Source: a virus. Taken from it: a stretch of DNA of 35,992 nt. The first letter of the stretch is position 1. Every line of letters starts with the position of its first letter. The notes under the pieces were generated by a model. It was not told the origin of the DNA. It did no database searches and worked only from the letters and a program-made list of their open reading frames with translations. Below, piece after piece: positions 1 through 7,264 of the stretch. The stretch covers positions 1-35,992 of the IMG/VR virus record IMGVR_UViG_3300047678_000039; one strand, written 5' to 3'. Both the position numbers and the translations under genes were made by a program.

Positions 1-1
1 T

Positions 2-71
2 CCACCTCCAGGCGGCAATGGCAAAGGAGGTGGCAATGCACTAACAATCAACGCGGACCACTCAGTGGGGG
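2..71 (+). other. Portal upstream segment in a shifted reading frame
   Basis: Reading from base 2 gives a Pro/Gly-rich stretch (PPPGGNGKGGGN) followed by ALTINADHS, which looks like portal linker sequence. That frame should run into the portal ORF but is out of phase with it. Removing one G from the G5 run at 67-71 joins the two as NADHSVGPVTNSILERM. In the frame of the downstream ORF there is a TAA at 42-44. The likely reading is a one-base indel within one portal gene. A sequencing or assembly error in the G run is equally possible. Confidence 0.5.
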
Positions 72-98
72 CCGGTCACGAACTCGATCCTGGAGCGG

Positions 99-1262
99 AT
101 GACCACGGTCACCGACTACACGCTCGGCTATTCGCCCAAGGCCTCGCTCAACCAGCTCAACGACGACATGCGGTTCTACACGCTGCTGCGCGGCTCGCCT
201 GGCGCGGAGCTGATCGTCGACAAGAAGTTCGAACCGGACTCGCTGCGGCTGATCGACATCCAGACGATCGTCTGGACCGAGAAGCAGGCCGGGATCTACA
301 AGCCGACCCAGAAGCCGGCAGGCTCGAACCTCGAGATCAACCTCGACATCCCGACGTTCTTCACGGCCCGGTTCCACCAGAACCCGACCGACGTCTACAC
401 CTACAGCCCGTTCGTCTCGGCGATCAACACGATCGCAAGCCGGGTCCAGGTCATCAACGAACTGTACCGGATCACCCAGATCGTGGGCTACCCGCGCATG
501 GACGTCTCCGTGCTGGAGGAAGTCCTGCTGAAGTCGGCCCCGCCGCTCCTCCGCACCGACCAGACCGCCACGCGCGCGTTCATCGACGGCCAGATCGCCC
601 AGATCCAATCGGCCTTCCTGAACATGAAGTCGGACGAAGCACTGGTCCACACCGACGCCGTCGCCGTGAAGATGGTCAACGAGAGCCGCCCGGCGACCTC
701 GCTGCCGATCGCCAACGTGATCGACGTCCTGAACGAGCAGAACCAAGCCGCGCTCAAGACCATGCCTGCGGTCATCGGCAAGTCCAACAACGGCCAGGTC
801 GCCTCGACCGAGGCCCGCCTCTTCGCCCTCAACTGCGATGCCCTGAACAAGATCGTCGGTGACATCTGGTCGCAGGCCCTCACCCTCGCCGTCCGCCTGG
901 CGGGCTTCCAGGGCCGGGTCGTCTTCGAGTTCGAGCCGGTCGAGCTGCGCCCCGATCTCGAACTCGAACCACAGCGCACGATGAAGCAGTCGCGCTGGGA
1001 GCAGATGCTCAGCCGCGGCTACGTCAGCGACGACGAGTTCCACATCGCCGTGCTGGGCCGTCCCAAGCCGATCAGCGCCCCTGAGCTGTCGGGCACTGGG
1101 TTCATGGACCCGGCACCGGCCGCATCGGTGGACGCACAGGGTGTCAGCCCGAACGGCGACCCGCTCGGCCGCGGTCTCGCCCCCGAAGGCGGCTCCAAGG
1201 CAGCGCGGTCGAAGACCGTAACCAAGCCCAAGGCCAAGGCAGGAGCTGCAGCCGGTGCGTGA
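99..1262 (+). CDS. Portal protein (C-terminal part, apparently frameshifted at its 5' end)
   Basis: Portal proteins form the dodecameric ring at the capsid vertex through which DNA is packaged and ejected and to which the neck attaches. The 387 readable residues include a mid-region with SRPATSLPIANVIDVLNEQNQAALKTMPAVIGK, described here only by its ends (SRPATSL to PAVIGK), then STEARLFALNCDALNK and a region near WEQMLSRGYVSDDEF, which resemble the wing, stem and C-terminal parts of SPP1/HK97-type portals. The tail is Ala/Lys-rich. ATG 99 is probably internal: coding-like sequence continues upstream (GPVTNSILER) and connects to the window's left edge through a G-run indel. Its position before the protease and capsid genes supports the call, though a fibre cassette intervenes. 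The name rests on recognition of the family pattern, not a search. Confidence 0.72.
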   Translation: MTTVTDYTLGYSPKASLNQLNDDMRFYTLLRGSPGAELIVDKKFEPDSLRLIDIQTIVWTEKQAGIYKPTQKPAGSNLEINLDIPTFFTARFHQNPTDVYTYSPFVSAINTIASRVQVINELYRITQIVGYPRMDVSVLEEVLLKSAPPLLRTDQTATRAFIDGQIAQIQSAFLNMKSDEALVHTDAVAVKMVNESRPATSLPIANVIDVLNEQNQAALKTMPAVIGKSNNGQVASTEARLFALNCDALNKIVGDIWSQALTLAVRLAGFQGRVVFEFEPVELRPDLELEPQRTMKQSRWEQMLSRGYVSDDEFHIAVLGRPKPISAPELSGTGFMDPAPAASVDAQGVSPNGDPLGRGLAPEGGSKAARSKTVTKPKAKAGAAAGA

Positions 1263-1575
1263 TATGCCCGCCATCGTCACCGAGAGTGGTGACATCCAGA
1301 TCCACGGACGCGAGGGCGCCTCGCTGGTGTTCGAGTTCACCGACGACGCCGATGCGCCGCGTGACATGACCGCCGCCACGGTGACCTTCGAGATCGAGGG
1401 CTTCACCAAGGGCCTGACCCCCGGCGCCGCACCCCACCTGATGGTGCTCCAAATCCAGCGCGGCGAGCTGCCGAACACGATCGGCAAAGTCGTCGAGTTC
1501 GTCGTCATCGACGAAACCGATACCGTTCCCCATGTCATCTGGTCGGGGAACTTGATCCAAGTCGGGTGGCGGTAA
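1255..1575 (+). CDS. Small Ig/BppU-like structural protein
   Basis: This is a 106-residue beta-rich protein. The pattern GREGASLVFEFTDD...MTAATVTFEIEG resembles the N-terminal domain of BppU-type baseplate or fibre proteins, which attach adhesins to the virion. The start is taken as GTG 1255, overlapping the portal stop by 8 bases, because AGGAG at 1241-1245 is well spaced for it. ATG 1264 would lie too far from that site. It begins a run of five fibre-like genes. Its function is inferred from pattern and context; it could instead be a head-fibre base or a small decoration protein. Confidence 0.55.
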   Translation: MRDMPAIVTESGDIQIHGREGASLVFEFTDDADAPRDMTAATVTFEIEGFTKGLTPGAAPHLMVLQIQRGELPNTIGKVVEFVVIDETDTVPHVIWSGNLIQVGWR

Positions 1576-1576
1576 A

Positions 1577-1918
1577 ATGACCGACACCGTCAAGCTCTCG
1601 CGCAAGAACGTCGAGTATCTGTTGGTCCAAGGGAAGCGCACCGCGCAGGTGCGGGCGAAACCGGGTAGCCAGCAGGTCCGCATTATTCGAAGTGCAGCTC
1701 CGCTCTCGGCGATTAATACCGGTGGTAGTGGCTACGAGTTCATTCAGAGTTCGGCAGCGGCGACCTGGACCATTAATCACAACCTAGGGCGCAACCCCGT
1801 GGTCTCGATCCTGTCGACAGGTGGGATCGAGGTTGAGGCCGAGGTCATGCACATCAGCCCCAACCAGACCGTAGTGAATTTCGCCAGCCCCTTCGCGGGC
1901 AAGGCAATGATGAGGTAG
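1577..1918 (+). CDS. Short tail-fibre-type protein
   Basis: A 113-residue protein starting at ATG 1577, one base after the preceding stop. Residues about 57-113 (SSAAATWTINHNLG...GIEVEAEV...FASPFAGKA) match a beta-sandwich module often found at the distal end of phage tail fibres and head fibres. The first 50 residues are basic and could form an attachment region. It is too short for a free-standing trimeric fibre, so it may be a tip or adaptor protein. Base composition around 1680-1790 is somewhat lower in GC than in neighbouring genes, which suits a swapped adhesin module. Confidence 0.6.
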   Translation: MTDTVKLSRKNVEYLLVQGKRTAQVRAKPGSQQVRIIRSAAPLSAINTGGSGYEFIQSSAAATWTINHNLGRNPVVSILSTGGIEVEAEVMHISPNQTVVNFASPFAGKAMMR

Positions 1919-1921
1919 TTC

Positions 1922-2725
1922 GTGGCCAAGTATATTCTCGTCAATCTGGACTTTGACGGTGTCTCCCGGATCATGAACCTGCCGAACGCGGTCTCGGGTT
2001 CGGAGCCGGTCACGCTGAACCAGCTCAACGCAGCGCTCGAAGGCGTCAACTGGAAGGACAGCGTCCGCGCGGCCTCCACCGGAAACGTCACGATCAGCGG
2101 CCCCGGCACCTCGCTCGATGCTATCACGCTCGCCAACGGCGACCGAGTCCTGCTCAAGAACCAGACCCTGCCTGCCGAGAACGGCATCTACATCTTCAAC
2201 GGCTCCGGCACCGCGCTGACCCGCGCGCCGGACGCCAACACCTTCACCGAAGTCGAGGCTGCGGTCGTGATCGTCGAGGAGGGCACAGCCAACCTCGGCA
2301 CCTCCTGGCGTCAGACCCAGGTCAACGGCACCCTCGGCACGAACGACATCTTGTTCACCGCCTTCCTGGCCGGCGCTCCCGACGCTTCGGAAACGACCAA
2401 GGGCATCGCGGAGATCGCTACCCAGGCCGAGGTCGATGGCGGCACGGATGACGCCCGGTTCATCACGCCGATCAAGCTGAAGAACAGCAAGTGGTTTTCC
2501 CAGTCCAAGATCTTCACGATCGGCGACGGTTCGGCCACCAGCTTCAACTGCGATCACAACCTGAGCACGCGCGCCGTCCAGACCGAGGTCTTCCGTAACA
2601 GCGGAAACTACGACTCCGTCGTGGTCGAGACGAGCCGCCCGACCGTGAACCGGGTGACCGTGGGCTTCACCGCCGCACCGGCCTCGAACGCCTATATCGC
2701 AGTCGTGCAGGGCCAGCTGAACTAA
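1922..2725 (+). CDS. Tail-fibre/adhesin protein
   Basis: A 267-residue protein starting with GTG. Residues 1-35 (KYILVNLDFDGVSRIMNL) closely resemble the first residues of the next gene (KVLVNFDFDGTGRISNL), so both probably share an attachment domain. The middle has a pattern frequent in phage fibres (NVTISGPG...LANGDRVLLKNQT...NGIYIFNGSG). Around residues 160-185 it has ASETTKGIAEIATQAEVDGGTDD, a common tail-fibre segment given here only by its ends (ASETTKG to GGTDD). The C-terminus carries an IGDGSATSFNCDHNL module. The expected role is receptor binding or side-fibre shaft. No fibre-assembly chaperone is evident nearby. Confidence 0.7.
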   Translation: MAKYILVNLDFDGVSRIMNLPNAVSGSEPVTLNQLNAALEGVNWKDSVRAASTGNVTISGPGTSLDAITLANGDRVLLKNQTLPAENGIYIFNGSGTALTRAPDANTFTEVEAAVVIVEEGTANLGTSWRQTQVNGTLGTNDILFTAFLAGAPDASETTKGIAEIATQAEVDGGTDDARFITPIKLKNSKWFSQSKIFTIGDGSATSFNCDHNLSTRAVQTEVFRNSGNYDSVVVETSRPTVNRVTVGFTAAPASNAYIAVVQGQLN

Positions 2726-2759
2726 TCCAGTCGGGGGGCCGACCGGGGTCGATTAAAAC

Positions 2760-4220
2760 GTGAAGGTCCTAGTCAACTTTGACTTCGACGGGACGGGACG
2801 GATTTCAAACCTCCTCGACCCGGTGAGCGCCCAGGATGCGGCGACGAAGAACTACGTCATCACCCAGCTGGCCAGCTACGTGCTGACCTCTGCCTTCACC
2901 TTCACCAACCTTGGCAGTAAGCCGACGACCCTCTCGGGCTTCGGCATCACCGACGCGGTGCTGACCACCAATTTCACCTTCGCCAACCTGGGCAGCAAGC
3001 CGACGACCCTCGCCGGCTACGGGATCACCGATGCTCAGGCGACCACGGCTGGCCTAACCGCCTTCCTCGCGCTGGGCACCACTGGCTTCGTGAAGAAGAC
3101 CGCGGCGAACGCCTACTCGCTCGACACGTCCACCTATCTCACTGCCAACCAGACCGTCACGCTTTCGGGCGACGCCACCGGCTCAGGCGCTACCGCGATT
3201 ACCATCACGCTCGCCGCGAGTGGGGTGACGGCCGGAACCTACAAGTCGGTGACCGTTGACGCTAAGGGCCGCGTCACCGGAGGCACTAACCCGACCACTC
3301 TCTCGGGCTACGGCATCACCGATGCGGTGCTGACGACCAACTTCACCTTCGCCAACCTTGGCACCAAGCCGACGACGCTCTCTGGCTATGGCATCACCGA
3401 CGCCCAGCCCCTGCACACCGGCCTGACCAACATCGCCACGGCCAGCGCGAACGCCTCGGTCGGCTTCTTCAAGAAGACCGCGGCGAACACCTGGTCCTTC
3501 GACACCTCCACCTATCTGACGGCCAACCAGTCGATCACTCTCTCGGGAGACGCGACAGGCTCTGGCACGACGGCCATCACCGTTACCCTCTCGGCGAGTG
3601 GCGTCACGGCAGGTACCTACAAGTCCGTGACCGTGGACGCGAAGGGCCGGGTCACCGAGGGGACGAACCCAACAACGCTGTCTGGTTACGGGATCACTGA
3701 CGCGCAGGCCACCACGGCGGGCCTAACGGCCTTCCTCGCTCTGGGTGCTTCCGGCTTCGTCAAGAAGACCAGCGCGAACGCCTACTCGCTCGATACGTCC
3801 ACCTACCTCACTGCCAACCAAACCGTGACCATCTCGGGCGATGCCAGTGGATCGGGTGCGACCGCCATCACCCTGACGCTGGCGTCAAGTGGAGTGACCG
3901 CTGGCACGTACAAGTCGGTGACCGTCGATGCCAAAGGGCGGGTCACGGGTGGAACGAACCCGACGACCCTGTCGGGCTACGGCATCACCGACTCTGTCGT
4001 GAAAAAGTCTAGCTCCACCATCGGCAACGGTAGCAGCACCTCGATCGCAGTGACCCACAACTTGGGAACCCAGGACGTGGAAGTCGTAGTCCGCAAGGTC
4101 GCCGACAACGCGATGATCATCGTGGACTGGGTGGCAACCGACAACAACACGGTCACGCTCACCTATGCGTCCGACAAGCTCCCCGCTTCGAACGCCCACC
4201 GCGTCACGGTGTTCGGATGA
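2760..4220 (+). CDS. Repetitive tail-fibre protein
   Basis: A 486-residue protein starting with GTG. After an N-terminal attachment segment shared with the preceding gene (about residues 1-35), most of it is repeats: six copies of TTLSGYGITDA-like units and three longer SLDTSTYLTANQ...SGVTAGTYKSVTVDAKGRV units. Such repeats are typical of trimeric phage fibre shafts. The last 70 residues (SSSTIGNGSSTSIAVTHNL onward) are a tip-like beta module related to the C-terminus of the preceding protein. The stop overlaps the next gene in an ATGA junction. The protein probably projects from the virion and binds host surface polysaccharide or protein. Location between portal and protease leaves open whether it decorates the head or the tail. 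Confidence 0.8.
   Translation: MKVLVNFDFDGTGRISNLLDPVSAQDAATKNYVITQLASYVLTSAFTFTNLGSKPTTLSGFGITDAVLTTNFTFANLGSKPTTLAGYGITDAQATTAGLTAFLALGTTGFVKKTAANAYSLDTSTYLTANQTVTLSGDATGSGATAITITLAASGVTAGTYKSVTVDAKGRVTGGTNPTTLSGYGITDAVLTTNFTFANLGTKPTTLSGYGITDAQPLHTGLTNIATASANASVGFFKKTAANTWSFDTSTYLTANQSITLSGDATGSGTTAITVTLSASGVTAGTYKSVTVDAKGRVTEGTNPTTLSGYGITDAQATTAGLTAFLALGASGFVKKTSANAYSLDTSTYLTANQTVTISGDASGSGATAITLTLASSGVTAGTYKSVTVDAKGRVTGGTNPTTLSGYGITDSVVKKSSSTIGNGSSTSIAVTHNLGTQDVEVVVRKVADNAMIIVDWVATDNNTVTLTYASDKLPASNAHRVTVFG
2900..3985 (+). repeat. In-frame shaft repeats of the tail-fibre gene
   Basis: Short units ending in GGCATCACCGA-like sequence (protein GYGITDA or variants) recur six times. A longer unit encoding DTSTYLTANQ through DAKGRVT recurs three times, beginning near 3120, 3500 and 3790. 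Copies differ at many third positions, so they are old and under protein-level selection rather than recent duplications. Confidence 0.8.
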
Positions 4221-4636
4221 CCGCGCTGACCGGCGACCTCCTTGACACCAACGAGGGTCTCGACGTGATGCGCCAGGCCTGCGCGGACGCAGGGGCGTGC
4301 ATGCCTGCCCTTCGGGATCTCACGGTGGCGTTCACCGCGGGCGAGATCACGCGGCCGATCCTGATCCAGTGCGCGCAGGCTCAAGACGACTGGGCCTACT
4401 GGTGCTTCGAGAACCTCTACCCGGTCTGCGATCAGACGTTCCGCATGTTCTTCCTCGAACTGGCCATCCATAACGACGCTGGGGCTGCTTGCTTCGTCGA
4501 CCGCACTTTCGAGCTGACAGACCTCGAGCGGACCTACCTACGTGGGATCTGGCACAGCGAATACCGCCTGGATGGCGTGGCTGAGTTCCCCGCGTTCGAA
4601 GCAGCGTTGCAGCTGGGTGGTGGCTCGTGGCCGTAA
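4217..4636 (+). CDS. Uncharacterised Cys-containing protein in the fibre cassette
   Basis: A 139-residue acidic protein I do not recognise. It has six cysteines (for example RQACADAGAC, IQCAQ, YWCFENLYPVC) and many aromatic residues in a predicted helical pattern. No signal peptide or membrane segment is seen. It is coupled to its neighbours by an ATGA overlap upstream and a 10-base overlap downstream, so it is made together with two fibre genes. A small helical protein in this place could be a fibre chaperone or a minor virion part; neither is shown by sequence. Confidence 0.6.
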   Translation: MTALTGDLLDTNEGLDVMRQACADAGACMPALRDLTVAFTAGEITRPILIQCAQAQDDWAYWCFENLYPVCDQTFRMFFLELAIHNDAGAACFVDRTFELTDLERTYLRGIWHSEYRLDGVAEFPAFEAALQLGGGSWP

Positions 4637-5592
4637 CCAGCTGGCGCGTCCCAGGCGCTGCTACCAACTATGGCTACGCCGGCAGCAATGGCTGGGGCGG
4701 ATCGGTTTCGGCCATTCAGACCTCCAACGACGTCAGCATGTCGGCCACGAACTCGACCAAGTCCGCCTCCAGCTCTCAACATCTGCGGGTGACCTCGTTC
4801 GGATTTAGCGCAGAGCTTCCGTCGAACGCTGTGATCCTGGGTGTCGAGATGACGATCGAGTGCCGATCCTCGACCGCTGGCACGACCGACAACACGATTA
4901 TGCTGGTCTACGGCAGCGCTGGAAGTTCCGCTGACCACATCAGCTCGAACAAAGCCTTCGCGTCGTGGGGTACGAACACCCCCGACCCGATCTACACCTA
5001 TGGGGGTTCCGCGGATGTTTGGGGGGCGACCCTCACCGCTGCCATCATCAACGATACCAGCTTCGGCGCCACCATTCTCCTCAACCAGGGCGCGAGCGCG
5101 CAGACCTGGATCGACCAGATCCGGATGCGGGTCTATTACACGCAGCTGTCGATCTATTACGGCGCGGTCGGCTCGGCCCTCTACAAGGGCGCGCTGCTGG
5201 CGCAGACCTCGCTCTACTACGGCGCGAACTCGCTCTTCTCGACCTGGCCGACGATCACTGGCTCCGCGCTCGACACGCAGACAATCACGAACGGCAACTA
5301 CAGCAGCGGTCAGTATTTCGGTTACTACTCCAGCCTGTTCGGCTCGATCAGCACGGGCACGTCCGCCTTGAACGGTCAGGCTATCACCGGTGCCTTCTTC
5401 TATGTGGCTGGCTCCCAAGTGACCCTGGTCATCAGTGGCGGACCCACCAATTGGACGACCGTGACGATCAACGGCACTGCATTCAATCGGGCATCGGCCT
5501 CGTTTGATGGAACGTCCAGTTGGACGTGGTCTTCGGGTACAAACCCATTCACCAACACGCCAGGCGCGGCGATCACGATGGTCTTCACGTAA
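4627..5592 (+). CDS. Ser/Thr/Gly-rich adhesin-like virion protein
   Basis: A 321-residue protein starting at GTG 4627 inside the end of the previous gene. It is rich in Ser, Thr, Gly, Asn and Tyr and low in charge, as are fibre tips and bacterial adhesins. Residues about 1-175 look like a jelly-roll or beta-sandwich (SFGFSAELPSNAVILGVEM...WIDQIRMRVYYT). Residues about 176-205 contain a YYGAVGSALYKGALLAQTSLYYGA repeat-like linker, given here only as YYGA...YYGA. The last part is another beta domain. A role in host binding is likely from composition and neighbours. About 70 bases without a clear promoter separate it from the protease gene. Confidence 0.6.
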   Translation: MAVTSWRVPGAATNYGYAGSNGWGGSVSAIQTSNDVSMSATNSTKSASSSQHLRVTSFGFSAELPSNAVILGVEMTIECRSSTAGTTDNTIMLVYGSAGSSADHISSNKAFASWGTNTPDPIYTYGGSADVWGATLTAAIINDTSFGATILLNQGASAQTWIDQIRMRVYYTQLSIYYGAVGSALYKGALLAQTSLYYGANSLFSTWPTITGSALDTQTITNGNYSSGQYFGYYSSLFGSISTGTSALNGQAITGAFFYVAGSQVTLVISGGPTNWTTVTINGTAFNRASASFDGTSSWTWSSGTNPFTNTPGAAITMVFT

Positions 5593-5660
5593 TCCGGTTC
5601 TCGGCGGTGCTCCCACCTATCCCTTTCAAGTAACGTCACCGTAACAGCATAGGCTGGCGC

Positions 5661-6803
5661 ATGAAGCGCCTCCCTATGACCTCCGAATTGATCGCTCAGA
5701 TCAAAGCCGCAGTTGGTGAAGACGTCGACCCGGAAGGGTTTGCCGTCTTCGAATGTGGCGCCGTCAACAGCCTGCCGCTGACCGGCAAGGACGGCACGAT
5801 CTTCGAAAAGGCCCAGATCTCGCTTCTGACGCTGAAGCAGATGGCCGACAGTATCAACGGCGGCAACACGCTCCCTCTGATCCACGACCACGACGTCCAC
5901 TCGATCCCGATGGGCCGGGTGTTCCACTCAGACACGATCCTCAACCAGACCAACAGCTCGGTCGAGCTGCGGACCCTCTTCTACGTCGATGAGACCGAAC
6001 AGAAGATCGCGGCCAAGCTCGACGCCGGCTCGATCGACGAGGTCTCGGTCCAGTTCCTCGCCTCGCAGATCCTGTGCTCCGAGTGCGACTTCGACTTCCG
6101 CGGCGAGGACGCCACCTGGCGGAACTTCGCCGACCGGACCTGCGCGAATGGTCACACGGTCGGCACTGACGGCGTCCACATCCGACTGGTCGGGCTTCAG
6201 ACCTTCACCGAACTCAGTCTGGTTACTCGCGGTGCGGCAAAGAACGCTAAAATTGTCGGCAAGTCTGCTTCAAAGCTCGCCGCACCGCTCCAAGCACTCG
6301 CTGCTCGGGGCTACGAAGTTGATGAGCTGTTTTTGACAGCATCTCTAGGAGAATACGAAGTGGACGTTTCGGTAATTCTTGCACAGCTGACGGAGCAGAC
6401 CACCACTGCTGCCACGGCTACTGCTCAGCTGACGGCAATGACCGCCGAACGCGACACCGCGAATACCGCCCTGGCTGCGGCTCAGGCGGAAATCGTCGAA
6501 CTCAAGGCCGCTGCTGCGACGAACGCCGATGGCGGCACGACCGTGGTCGAGCTGACCGCCGAGCGTGACGAAGCCAAGGCCGTCCTCACCGACATTTACA
6601 CCCGCCTCGCCACCGCTGCCGGTTCGAGCGAAGCGGCCCCCGAAACGATCGCCGATCTGAAGGCCGGCATCGAAGCGCACCAGTCCAAGCTCACCGCGAT
6701 CATCCCGATCGGTGGGGCTGGAGCCGACACCCGCAGCAATGAGCCGGAGGTTGGTTCGAAGTTCGATGCTTCGCGCGCCGCCGCCTTCTCCCTGAACCGT
6801 TAA
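5661..6803 (+). CDS. Prohead protease fused to a scaffold-like coiled coil
   Basis: A 380-residue protein. Residues about 20-200 fit an S78/HK97-type prohead protease: HDHDVHSIPMGRV (candidate catalytic His75 or His77), SIDEVSVQF (candidate Ser129) and TELSLVTRGA at 184-192. Residues about 235-305 are Ala/Glu/Thr-rich and coiled-coil-like (LTAERDEAKAVL), as in internal scaffolds. Such proteins shape the procapsid and then cleave the scaffold and capsid N-termini. An unusual insertion at 139-165 holds CSEC...CANGH, a possible zinc-binding knuckle. ATG 5661 is used; ATG 5676 is an alternative. No strong ribosome site is visible. The capsid gene lies two genes downstream, as expected. Confidence 0.75.
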   Translation: MKRLPMTSELIAQIKAAVGEDVDPEGFAVFECGAVNSLPLTGKDGTIFEKAQISLLTLKQMADSINGGNTLPLIHDHDVHSIPMGRVFHSDTILNQTNSSVELRTLFYVDETEQKIAAKLDAGSIDEVSVQFLASQILCSECDFDFRGEDATWRNFADRTCANGHTVGTDGVHIRLVGLQTFTELSLVTRGAAKNAKIVGKSASKLAAPLQALAARGYEVDELFLTASLGEYEVDVSVILAQLTEQTTTAATATAQLTAMTAERDTANTALAAAQAEIVELKAAAATNADGGTTVVELTAERDEAKAVLTDIYTRLATAAGSSEAAPETIADLKAGIEAHQSKLTAIIPIGGAGADTRSNEPEVGSKFDASRAAAFSLNR

Positions 6804-6818
6804 TAGGAGTAGCCTCAA

Positions 6819-7244
6819 GTGCCCTACACCCCCAACGGCGTCGTCACCCAGCTGTTCCGCTTCCCGGACTTCCAGTTCACGTACAACGTGAGCGGGTCGG
6901 TCACGGCAGCGGATCTCGGCAAGGCCGTCGCCTTCGACACCACCGCAACCAATACGATCAAGCTCGCCGGCGACGGTGATGTTGTGATCGGTCGCCTCGA
7001 AGCGTTCGAGGACCGCACCCAGGAAGGCATCAAGGTCGGCACCGTCGCCCGCAAGATCCGCGGCAAGTTCCCCGTCAAGACGGGCCTGACCGGCTTCAAC
7101 GCTGTTGCCGTTGGCGACACCGTGGTCGGCGCAGGCGCCGGCGAGGTCAAGGCCCTGAACAGCGGCTCCGCGAAGACCCCCAACCAGGCGCTGAACACCG
7201 TCGTCGAAATCGGCACCGGCTTCGCCGTCGTCGAACTGCTCTAA
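6819..7244 (+). CDS. Head decoration-like protein
   Basis: A 141-residue protein with GTG start and a strong AGGAG at 6806-6810. It is a small beta-rich protein (GSVTAADLGKAVAFDTTATNTIKL...GDVVIGRLEAFEDR) placed between protease and major capsid genes, where decoration proteins that stabilise the expanded shell are usually encoded. The hydrophobic C-terminus (GTGFAVVELL) and Gly/Ala-rich pattern (GDTVVGAGAGEV) resemble DUF2190-like capsid-associated proteins. The identification depends on place and size as much as on sequence. Confidence 0.6.
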   Translation: MPYTPNGVVTQLFRFPDFQFTYNVSGSVTAADLGKAVAFDTTATNTIKLAGDGDVVIGRLEAFEDRTQEGIKVGTVARKIRGKFPVKTGLTGFNAVAVGDTVVGAGAGEVKALNSGSAKTPNQALNTVVEIGTGFAVVELL

Positions 7245-7264
7245 GCGAGAAGGAACCTTAAACC

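Noticed and set aside
48-1538. Minus-strand frame opposite the portal gene
   Set aside because: Shadow reading with low-complexity Arg/Val/Leu composition; the plus strand carries the portal pattern.
2728-2750. GTCGG...CCGAC hairpin between two fibre genes as a terminator
   Set aside because: Only five pairs and no T run; probably incidental.
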